Shown here: positions 6,429-13,587 of the stretch, one piece after another
Position numbering within the stretch: the stretch's first letter is position 1
Layout: each line of letters begins with the position of its first letter
NCBI GenBank assembly: GCA_027009865.1
Contig: JALVCR010000046.1
Coordinates: 1 to 15,569, forward strand
Reading direction: 5' to 3'
Length of the DNA: 15,569 bases
From: Campylobacterales bacterium
Lineage (GTDB): Bacteria; Campylobacterota; Campylobacteria; Campylobacterales; JAADDG01
Translations under genes and position numbers: made by a program
The notes under the pieces: model-generated
What the model was told of the DNA's origin: nothing
Database searches by the model: none
What the model saw: the letters and a program-made list of their open reading frames with translations, nothing else

Positions 6429-7840
6429 AAGAGAGATTGATTTCCTGCATGCCTAAAGTTTTGGTAATAGGCGATTTGATGCTTGATCATTATCTTTGGG
6501 GAAGATGCGAGAGAATCTCTCCCGAAGCTCCTGTTCAGATAGTAGATATCTATAAAGAGGAGATGAGTTTGGGAGGTGCGGGGAACGTTATAAACAATCT
6601 TCTCTCTTTTGGGGCTAAAGTTGGAGTTTTAAGCGTTGTGGGAGACGATAAGACGGGCGAATTTATAAGAGAAGAGCTTTTTAAAAAGGGCGTTTTGGGA
6701 GATATTTTTGTCCAAAAAGGAAGAGTTACAAGCAAAAAAAGCAGAGTCATAGCCTTGCATCAGCAAATCGTAAGAGTCGATAGAGAGAGCAGGGATGATA
6801 TAAGTGAAAGTTTGCAAAATAAAATTATAGATAGGTTTTTGGATATTGTAAGCGGTTATGATATTGTTTTGCTCTCAGATTACGGAAAAGGGGTTTTAAG
6901 TAAAACTCTTACCAAAAAACTAATAGAGATTTCCAATGAAAATAAAAAAAGAGTTTTGGTAGATCCAAAAGGATCTGATTACTCAAAATATAGAGGCGCT
7001 TTTTTGATAACTCCAAATAAAAAGGAGGCTTCCGAGGCTACATCCATTAATATAAAGGATGATGATAGTTTAAAGAAAGCCGGTTTTCTTTTAAAAAGAG
7101 AGCTTGATTTAGATTATGCGGTTATTACCCTCTCAGAAGAGGGAATGGCCATATTTAAAGATGATATGATAAAAATTCCAACCGTTGCAAGAGAGGTTTA
7201 TGATGTTACGGGCGCTGGAGATACCGTGCTATCGGCTTTTGGATATGCTCTCTCTTGCGGTTTGGATGTAATAGATAGCGCTCATTTTGCAAACTCGGCA
7301 GCGGCGGTTGCCGTAGGGAAAGTTGGCAGCGCTACAGTTACGATAGAGGAAGTTATAAAATATGATCAATCCCTTTTGGCCTGCGATAGCGAAAATAAGA
7401 TTGTAACCAAAGATGAGATAGTTAAAATTTTAAAAAACAGCAACGAAAAAATAGTCTTTACAAACGGATGTTTTGATATTTTACATATCGGTCATGTCAA
7501 ATATCTTCAAAAAGCCAAAACTTTAGGCGATATTTTGATAGTGGGAGTAAATTCGGACGATTCGGTAAGAAGGCTTAAAGGAGAGAAGAGACCCATAAAT
7601 CCTTTTGAAGATAGAGCCTATCTGCTCTCTGCCTTGGAGTGCGTGGATTTTGTAATTGAGTTTAAAGAGGATACCCCCTATGAGCTTATAAAAGCGATAA
7701 AGCCCGATATTTTAGTAAAGGGAGCCGATTATAAAGACAAAGAGGTAGTAGGAAGCGACATAGCAAAAGAGGTTAGATTGATAGAGTTTATAGAAGGTAA
7801 AAGCACAACGGAGATTATAAAAAGGGTAAAAGAGAGATGA
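6425..7840 (+). CDS. hldE: Bifunctional heptose-7-phosphate kinase / heptose-1-phosphate adenylyltransferase
   Basis: Two-domain enzyme acting twice in the pathway: it phosphorylates D-glycero-D-manno-heptose-7-phosphate at C1, and after GmhB it adds AMP to give ADP-heptose. Residues about 10-315 are a PfkB/ribokinase domain with SPEAPV at 32-37, the GGAGNV motif at 50-55 and the anion-hole motif DVTGAGDT at 260-267 (catalytic Asp266). Residues about 340-471 are a nucleotidyltransferase domain with FTNGCFD, HIGH at 354-357, RPINPFEDRA and STTEIIKR near the end. The 471-residue length and domain order match the fused enzyme; no split is present. The start overlaps hldD by 4 nt and the end overlaps gmhA by 4 nt. 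Confidence 0.95.
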   Translation: MKERLISCMPKVLVIGDLMLDHYLWGRCERISPEAPVQIVDIYKEEMSLGGAGNVINNLLSFGAKVGVLSVVGDDKTGEFIREELFKKGVLGDIFVQKGRVTSKKSRVIALHQQIVRVDRESRDDISESLQNKIIDRFLDIVSGYDIVLLSDYGKGVLSKTLTKKLIEISNENKKRVLVDPKGSDYSKYRGAFLITPNKKEASEATSINIKDDDSLKKAGFLLKRELDLDYAVITLSEEGMAIFKDDMIKIPTVAREVYDVTGAGDTVLSAFGYALSCGLDVIDSAHFANSAAAVAVGKVGSATVTIEEVIKYDQSLLACDSENKIVTKDEIVKILKNSNEKIVFTNGCFDILHIGHVKYLQKAKTLGDILIVGVNSDDSVRRLKGEKRPINPFEDRAYLLSALECVDFVIEFKEDTPYELIKAIKPDILVKGADYKDKEVVGSDIAKEVRLIEFIEGKSTTEIIKRVKER

Positions 7841-8409
7841 TGGAATTTATGCAGATGGTTCAAAATGAGATAGGCGAGCACCAAAAGGTAGTCCAAAAAG
7901 TTTATGACGAGCTTCAAAGCTATATCTATACCGCTTGTATGATAGCTTCCGAGACGATAAAAAAGGGCGGAAAGATTTTGCTTTTTGGAAACGGAGGGAG
8001 TGCGGCTGATGCTCAGCATATAGCAGCCGAGCTTGTTGGAAGATATAAAAAGGATAGAGAGGCTTTGGCGGCTATTGCTTTAACAACCGATACTTCAGCC
8101 ATTACGGCTATAGGAAATGATTACGGATATGAGTATGTATTTGTAAGGCAGATTGAGGCTTTGGCCAAAAAAGAGGATATGCTAATTGGGATATCTACAA
8201 GCGGAAACAGCGAAAATGTCTTAAGAGCTCTTCATAAAGGAAAAGAGATAGGATGCAAAACGATAGGTCTTAGCGGGAAAGGGGGAGGAAAAATGGACAG
8301 AGTTTGCGATTTGAACATAGTTATTCCCTCTAACGATACCGCAAGAATCCAAGAGATGCATATAATGATAGGGCATATAATATCCGAAGCTGTTGAGAGC
8401 TCTCTTTGA
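7837..8409 (+). CDS. gmhA: Sedoheptulose-7-phosphate isomerase
   Basis: SIS-domain isomerase for the first step of heptose synthesis, converting sedoheptulose-7-phosphate to D-glycero-D-manno-heptose-7-phosphate. The 190-residue product carries GNGGSAADAQHIAAEL at 51-66 and the phosphate-binding STSGNS at 120-125. His61, Glu65, Gln172 and His180 fall at the same residue numbers as the zinc and active-site ligands I recall for E. coli GmhA. The ATG overlaps the hldE stop (ATGA); a second ATG follows immediately and could also be used. It is the last gene of the operon and is followed by a hairpin with a T-rich tail. Confidence 0.95.
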   Translation: MMEFMQMVQNEIGEHQKVVQKVYDELQSYIYTACMIASETIKKGGKILLFGNGGSAADAQHIAAELVGRYKKDREALAAIALTTDTSAITAIGNDYGYEYVFVRQIEALAKKEDMLIGISTSGNSENVLRALHKGKEIGCKTIGLSGKGGGKMDRVCDLNIVIPSNDTARIQEMHIMIGHIISEAVESSL

Positions 8410-8456
8410 CAAAAGCCTTTAGGCGTTAACCACCTCTAAGGCTTTGTCTATTTTTT
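8408..8456 (+). terminator. Terminator of the TPR-heptose operon, overlapping the convergent response regulator gene
   Basis: GACAAAAGCCTTTAG (8408-8422) pairs with CTAAGGCTTTGTC (8436-8448), with one bulged A and one bulged T on the left arm and a 13-nt loop. TATTTTTT follows at 8449-8456. It begins in the gmhA stop codon. The loop and right arm are the last codons of the minus-strand response regulator. The minus direction has no T-run, so it should act mainly on plus-strand transcripts. Confidence 0.65.
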
Positions 8457-8805
8457 CGTTTATATCTCTTTGATGTATTGGTTTTACTATAAAATCGAAG
8501 GCTCCAAGATTTAAGGCCTCCTCTTTTCTTGTCTCGTCTGTAGTTAGCACCACAACCGGAATATAGTTAAAATTGTGCCTGCTTTTTAGATTTTCCAAAA
8601 ACTCTATTCCGTCCATTATCGGCATTTTTATATCCAAAAATATCATATTGATATCTCTGTTTTTTTCCAAAACATCCAAAGCTTCCAATCCGTTGGAAGC
8701 TTCATAGAATTTTTCTACATGAGGATTTTTTAAAAGAAGGGTTTGAAGAAGTTTCTGGTTTATTGCATCGTCTTCTACTATCAAAGCTTTTATAGCACTG
8801 CCCAT
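8419..8805 (-). CDS. Single-domain (CheY-like) response regulator
   Basis: A 128-residue receiver with no output domain. The acidic pocket is Glu11, Asp12 and Asp13 in VEDDAINQKLL; the phospho-acceptor is Asp58 in FLDIKMP; Thr88/Thr89 and Lys108 (VKP) complete the active site. All catalytic residues are present. Such proteins signal by binding partners or pass phosphate in a relay. It lies 9 nt after the hybrid kinase, and its ribosome site AAGGAG begins in the kinase stop codon, so the kinase is its likely phosphate source. Chemotaxis CheY is less likely because no other chemotaxis gene is nearby. Its last codons contain the terminator of the opposing operon. Confidence 0.9.
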   Translation of the reverse strand: MGSAIKALIVEDDAINQKLLQTLLLKNPHVEKFYEASNGLEALDVLEKNRDINMIFLDIKMPIMDGIEFLENLKSRHNFNYIPVVVLTTDETRKEEALNLGAFDFIVKPIHQRDINEKIDKALEVVNA

Positions 8806-8814
8806 ATTTTCTCC

Positions 8815-11800
8815 TTATTGCATGGCTAAATAGATATCCAAAAGAGATTGTAAATATTCTCTGTTGGCGCTGTTTTTTAAGATATCGTCGCAATATTTTT
8901 TATCTGTCGGATCGATATCGGAATCATTATCTACAAAAAGTAATATCGTCGTATGTTCCCAATTATTTTGCTTTTCTATCGCATTTAGATTCTCTCTAAA
9001 ATCCGATAATGAGAAATCGGGAATCTCTTTATCTATCATAATTATTTTATAATGAGTGTTTTTAATTTTTTGATAAAAATCTTTAATATCTTTTGCCATA
9101 TCTACCGATTCGTTTAATGTGGATATCACTTTGTAGAAAATTTTGCTCTCAATTTGGCTCTTTTTGAAAATAAGAATATCTTTTTGTAAAGAAGATTGTT
9201 CTAATGAATTTTCGTTTTGATTCTCTTTTGTTGTCTCTTTTTCATTTATAATTTCTACCTCTATATCCTCTTTTTCTTCTTTAGAGAGAGAGTTGCTCTC
9301 TTCCCCTTTTATATGCGTTATTTTATTTTTAGGAAGGAACATGTTTAAAATTAGTAAAATATCAGCTTTTTTTATCGGTTTTGTTATATATTCGTCCATA
9401 CCTTCGCTTAAAAATCTCTCTCTATCTCCTTTTAGTGCGTTTGCTGTTACCGCTACTATCGGGATATGAGGCAGATTGTTTTCCTTTTCATACTCTAAAA
9501 TTTTGTGAGTTGCTTCTATTCCGTCCATTACGGGCATTGCTATATCCATAAAAATTATGTCGTAATTTCCAGATTTTCTTTTTGCAACAGCAAGCATTCC
9601 ATTATTTGCTATATCTACTTTTATTCCCATGTCTTCTAAAGTTAGCTTTATTAGTTTTTGATTTATCTCATTATCTTCTGCTACCAATATAGAGGCGTTG
9701 AAACTGTCTCCCTCTATTTTTTCTTCTTTTGTTTCATTATGTGTTTCTATTTTTCTTTCATGTATTTTTGGAATCAGATTTTTGCATTCATCCAGGTTTT
9801 TCACAAGTTTGGTAACATTTAACGGTTCATATATTGGTTTTACATATTTTGAATTTAAACCTAAAGTTTTGGATTGATAGGATGATTTTAAAATCAATAA
9901 AACCGGAATTTTTAAAGATGCATAATTATTTATCTCTTCATTATATATCATATCATAATCGATTATTAATAAATTGACGCCTGAGTTTTTTATAAGATGT
10001 GTAACTTCCGAAAACTCTGAAAAGAAAACAACATTTACTCCAAAATATTTTAAATAGTCATAAATATATTTTACATGGTCTTTTTGTTTTACTGCCGGAG
10101 TTAGCATAGCGCATTTGTAGTAGCCAAAACTGTTTTTATAATCTTTCTCTTTTGAAGGAACGCTTGTAAATTCAAGCGTAAAGTAAAACTGGCTTCCTTT
10201 TCCCTCTTCGCTTTTAACTTTTAGCTCTCCTCCCATAAGCTCTATAAATTTATAAGATATTGTAAGCCCAAGACCTGTTCCTCCATATTTTCTTGTAATT
10301 GTAGAATCGGCTTGAGAGAAGGCGTCAAAAATATGATCCATTTTATCTTTTGGAATTCCTATTCCGCTATCTTTTACGCTAAAATATACTTTTACTCTAT
10401 CCTCTTCTTGACTTAATTTTCTAATTTCAACATCGATATAGCCGTTTTCAGGTGTAAATTTTACGGCATTGCTCATAAGGTTTATTAAAACTTCTTTTAT
10501 TTTGGTAGGATCTCCTTTTAGATAATGGTTTAGGGAAGGATCCATAAAAAATGATAGATGAATATTCTTTTCAGCAGCTTTTGGTCCATAAACCTCTATT
10601 GCATTTTCAAACTCATTTATTGGAAGGAAAAGAATATCCTCTATCTCTATTTTGTTGCTCTCTATTTTTGATAGATCCAAAATATTGTTTATAATAGTCA
10701 ATAGGTTATTAGAGCTTTTATCTATTACGTCTACAAAATCTCTTTGCTCCTTATTTAAAGGAGTATTTTTCAAAAGCTCTGTAAATCCCATAATCCCGTT
10801 TATCGGTGTTCTTATTTCGTGAGACATATTGGCCAAAAAGATACTTTTTGCCTTATTTGCCTCTTCTGCTCTCTCTTTTTCTTTTGCTATCTTCTCTACC
10901 GCTTTTTCTATCGCTTTATAAGCTTTCAATGTTCCTTTTACGGTAGTTAAATCCACTTTTTCTTCAAATTCGGCAAAGTTTACAACCTTGTCAAAAACCT
11001 TTTCAAGCTCTTTTATGGTAAGAATTCTTTTTGAGAGCGAATATCCAAGAACAAATAAAAATAGCGTCAAAATCCAAATACTCAAAGCTGCTATTAGCTG
11101 AATGATTGTCTGCTTAGAGTGTATGGCTATATTCTTATCAAGAGAGTTTTTTATAATATTTGCAGAATCGCTTAAAACGCTTATTTTATCAGTCATCTTT
11201 TTGAACCACACTATAGGATCTATTAAAAACTCTCCGTTATTTACTCCTCTTATAAATTCTATTCTTGCCTGATCAGCTTCTTCAATTATTTTCTGTTTTC
11301 TTTTTAAAAGCGCCTCTATTGAAATTTTTGTAGGAGTATCTATTAGAGTGTTTGTTTTTATCTTTCCAGCTTGCGCATGAAGAGTCAGCCATGTTTTTAC
11401 CTCTCTATCTTTTAGAGGAGCATAAGAGCCTAAAAGTTTTGAGACATATCCCCTCTCTTGTCCGCTATATTCTATTTTCTCCATAGTGGATATATAGTTT
11501 GATATAAGAGAAGTGATTATTGGATTTAGATTGTAATTTAGGGGTTTTGAAAACTCCTTAAAGATATAGGAGTTTATTTTGCTGTAATAATCGAAAAATA
11601 TTTTTTCAAAATCTATTTTTAAAGCATCGGCTTGAGCTCTTTTTATTTTTATCTTAGAGAGCATCTTTTTTAGTTGCAAAATTTCCATATCGTCTTGATT
11701 GGATTTAAACTTGGAATAGAACTTCTCTATTGCTTTGTTTGTTTGAATTCTCTGTTTTCTAAGCTCCTCTTTTCCCACTGTAGCCTTGCTTCCTATGTAA

Positions 11801-11994
11801 GCTCCGGTAAGTCCTCTCTCTCTTGCTATATTCATAGACAATTCTTTTAATATCTCATCATTTTTTAGCAAGGCTTTTAATTCTTCCGATTTATGATACT
11901 CTTTATAAGATGTATATAAGAAATAAGAAGATGTTGCAAAAAGCAGTGATATGGGCAAAAGCCCTATAAGTTTTAAGGTAGTAGTGATTTTCAT
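8815..11994 (-). CDS. Hybrid sensor histidine kinase with NIT-type periplasmic sensor and three receiver-like domains
   Basis: A 1059-residue membrane kinase. Membrane helices lie at about 8-28 and 297-318. The periplasmic part between them resembles the nitrate/nitrite-sensing NIT domain, with RERGLTGAYIGS near 58-69 and a second QERGY half at about 179; the ligand is inferred only. A coiled coil (about 360-385) leads to the H-box MSHEIRTP with His392. The ATP-binding domain has the N-box near Asn509, DSGIGI at 542-547 and GGTGLGL at 571-577. After it comes a receiver-like fold (about 622-735) with Asp679 and a KP at 719-720 but no acidic pair. Next is a complete receiver (about 767-888: Glu773/Asp774, Asp817, Thr850, Lys872), then a second degenerate one (about 938-1059, Asp988). 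No C-terminal HPt is present. The start has an AAGGGAG site; it lies 14 nt after the acidic gene. Confidence 0.9.
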   Translation of the reverse strand: MKITTTLKLIGLLPISLLFATSSYFLYTSYKEYHKSEELKALLKNDEILKELSMNIARERGLTGAYIGSKATVGKEELRKQRIQTNKAIEKFYSKFKSNQDDMEILQLKKMLSKIKIKRAQADALKIDFEKIFFDYYSKINSYIFKEFSKPLNYNLNPIITSLISNYISTMEKIEYSGQERGYVSKLLGSYAPLKDREVKTWLTLHAQAGKIKTNTLIDTPTKISIEALLKRKQKIIEEADQARIEFIRGVNNGEFLIDPIVWFKKMTDKISVLSDSANIIKNSLDKNIAIHSKQTIIQLIAALSIWILTLFLFVLGYSLSKRILTIKELEKVFDKVVNFAEFEEKVDLTTVKGTLKAYKAIEKAVEKIAKEKERAEEANKAKSIFLANMSHEIRTPINGIMGFTELLKNTPLNKEQRDFVDVIDKSSNNLLTIINNILDLSKIESNKIEIEDILFLPINEFENAIEVYGPKAAEKNIHLSFFMDPSLNHYLKGDPTKIKEVLINLMSNAVKFTPENGYIDVEIRKLSQEEDRVKVYFSVKDSGIGIPKDKMDHIFDAFSQADSTITRKYGGTGLGLTISYKFIELMGGELKVKSEEGKGSQFYFTLEFTSVPSKEKDYKNSFGYYKCAMLTPAVKQKDHVKYIYDYLKYFGVNVVFFSEFSEVTHLIKNSGVNLLIIDYDMIYNEEINNYASLKIPVLLILKSSYQSKTLGLNSKYVKPIYEPLNVTKLVKNLDECKNLIPKIHERKIETHNETKEEKIEGDSFNASILVAEDNEINQKLIKLTLEDMGIKVDIANNGMLAVAKRKSGNYDIIFMDIAMPVMDGIEATHKILEYEKENNLPHIPIVAVTANALKGDRERFLSEGMDEYITKPIKKADILLILNMFLPKNKITHIKGEESNSLSKEEKEDIEVEIINEKETTKENQNENSLEQSSLQKDILIFKKSQIESKIFYKVISTLNESVDMAKDIKDFYQKIKNTHYKIIMIDKEIPDFSLSDFRENLNAIEKQNNWEHTTILLFVDNDSDIDPTDKKYCDDILKNSANREYLQSLLDIYLAMQ

Positions 11995-12008
11995 AATTCT
12001 CCCTTAGG

Positions 12009-13571
12009 TTAAATCTTTATTTTTTCAAGAGAAAATCTAAGTTCCTCTATATCTTTTTGAAGATTTTCAAGTTCTTTTTCAAAGTTTTCTATATTATCTT
12101 CTTTTAATATTTCTTGCATTTTTTCCGCTTTATTTGAAACGGATTTTATATTTAAAATGTTTGCTGCACTTTTTACGATATTTAGAATATCGGCAATTTT
12201 TGTATAATTTTTATTTACTATATGTTTTTTCATAAGAGATATATTCTTTTGCATATCGGCAATGAAATCTTCTATAAGCTCTTTTTCTTCATCTGTAGAA
12301 ATTCCTAAATTTTCAAAACTTTCTTTGATGCTTATCTCTTTTTGACTCTTTTCTTTTTCAAGCTCTTTTTTTAATTTAAATTTTTTTCCAAAGTTTTTAC
12401 TTTTTTCATCTTTTCTTTTTGGTTTTAAAACTTCCAAAAATCTCTCTTGAAAAGAGTCTTTTTTTTCCTTTTCTTTCTCTTCTTGTTCTTCTTTGGATAG
12501 AAGTTCTGAGAAAAATTTCTCTTTACTATTTTCATCTTTTTTAAGAGATGGCGCACCAAGATCTATAAAAGAATCTTTTTTTTCAGATTCCTTTGAAGTG
12601 GAAATTTCCTCTTTCTCTTCTTTTTGAATCTCTTCTCCACTTTCTTCTATTTTAAAAGGAATCTCCTCTTTTTCTAAAGGATTTTGCTCTTCTTTTTCAA
12701 AGATATCTAAAGAGATAGGTTCCTCTTTTTCCTCTTTCTCTTCCTCTTCCTCTTTGAAGATATCTATCGATAATTTTTGAATATCCTCTTTTTCTTCTTC
12801 CTCCTCTTTCTTTAAAGAGAAAAAATCGATATCTTGCGTTTCTTCTTTGAAAATTTCCTCATTTTCCAATTTAAAATTGGAAAGCTCACTCTCTTCTTCA
12901 AAATTTATATTTTCAAACTCCTCTTTTTGATCTTCTTTGAAGATATCTATACTCTCTTCTTGCCTATCTTCTATTAAAGGTTTTATTTCAAAAGATTCCT
13001 CTTCATTTTGTAAAAGGAAATTATCCTCCTCTTTTTCCTCTTTTTCAAAGATATCCAAAGAGATAGGCTCCTCTTTTTCTTTTTCCTCTTCTTCATCAAA
13101 ATTTAAAGAGGCAATGGGCTCTTTAAGAGCAGGTATCTCTTTTTCTTCTTCTTTATACTTCTCTTTGCTCTCTTGCAAGATATTTTTAGCCTCTATCTCT
13201 TCTAATGAAGTGTTTGGGGTTTGGATTTTTGGTTCATTATTAAAAAAGCTGTTTATAAACTCTATGCTGTAAAATTTATCGCTCTCTCCAATCGAGTTTA
13301 TAAGATATATCTCTTTTATCTTAATTTCGCTCTCTATTACTTGAGAGTTTTTTAGAGTAATTAAAACTTTTTTATTCGGCGTTCCGCTGTGAAGGGCGTA
13401 TTCTATCCAGGAGAAGTTTTTGAATTTGTAAATATATCCTCTCTTTTCTACAAAGAGATCTGCTACATCTTTGTATATGGCCTTAAACTCTTCAAGATCC
13501 TCAAATCCTAAGAAATTGAGCATCGTAGAGCTCATTCCCAGAAAATTACTGTATTTGTCGTAAAGAATCAA
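12009..13571 (-). CDS. Acidic repeat-rich protein with degenerate HPt-like C-terminal domain
   Basis: A 520-residue protein with three parts. Residues 1-105 form a small domain (LYDKYSNFLGM..., DLFVEKRGYIYKFKNFSWIEY) like the N-terminus of some Campylobacterota HPt or signalling proteins I recall, possibly PAS-like. Residues about 120-410 are a Glu/Lys linker, almost certainly disordered, with DIF-type motifs at 171-178, 207-214, 268-275 and 287-294. Residues about 430-520 are helical and align with HPt domains: DILNIVKSAANILNI stands where the family has xxAHxLKGxAxxLG, so Asn464 replaces the phospho-His. The start is TTG, 16 nt after uvrC, with an AAGGA site; the next Met (13) would cut the conserved N-terminus. 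With the kinase and receiver downstream, it probably acts as an adaptor or regulator in their pathway. Confidence 0.75.
   Translation of the reverse strand: MILYDKYSNFLGMSSTMLNFLGFEDLEEFKAIYKDVADLFVEKRGYIYKFKNFSWIEYALHSGTPNKKVLITLKNSQVIESEIKIKEIYLINSIGESDKFYSIEFINSFFNNEPKIQTPNTSLEEIEAKNILQESKEKYKEEEKEIPALKEPIASLNFDEEEEKEKEEPISLDIFEKEEKEEDNFLLQNEEESFEIKPLIEDRQEESIDIFKEDQKEEFENINFEEESELSNFKLENEEIFKEETQDIDFFSLKKEEEEEKEDIQKLSIDIFKEEEEEKEEKEEPISLDIFEKEEQNPLEKEEIPFKIEESGEEIQKEEKEEISTSKESEKKDSFIDLGAPSLKKDENSKEKFFSELLSKEEQEEKEKEKKDSFQERFLEVLKPKRKDEKSKNFGKKFKLKKELEKEKSQKEISIKESFENLGISTDEEKELIEDFIADMQKNISLMKKHIVNKNYTKIADILNIVKSAANILNIKSVSNKAEKMQEILKEDNIENFEKELENLQKDIEELRFSLEKIKI
12687..12731 (-). repeat. 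15-residue repeat copy 2 in the acidic protein
   Basis: Encodes EKEEPISLDIFEKEE at residues 281-295. It is identical in protein to copy 1 at residues 165-179 and nearly identical in DNA (for example AGATATCTAAAG here and AGATATCCAAAG there), which suggests duplication within the gene. Confidence 0.8.
13035..13079 (-). repeat. 15-residue repeat copy 1 in the acidic protein
   Basis: Encodes EKEEPISLDIFEKEE at residues 165-179. Shorter relatives, SIDIFKED (207-214) and SIDIFKEE (268-275), lie between the two full copies. Confidence 0.8.
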
Positions 13572-13587
13572 GGAAAATCCTTTTTAT

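Noticed and set aside
12342..13208. Low-complexity CTT/CTC-rich stretch as a CRISPR array or tandem DNA repeat
   Set aside because: It is an open reading frame of acidic codons without regular repeat and spacer units; only one 45-bp block is truly duplicated.
12937..13272. 111-residue Ser-rich frame on the plus strand
   Set aside because: It is the complement of the Glu/Lys-rich coding of the acidic protein, which reads as Ser/Phe on the other strand.
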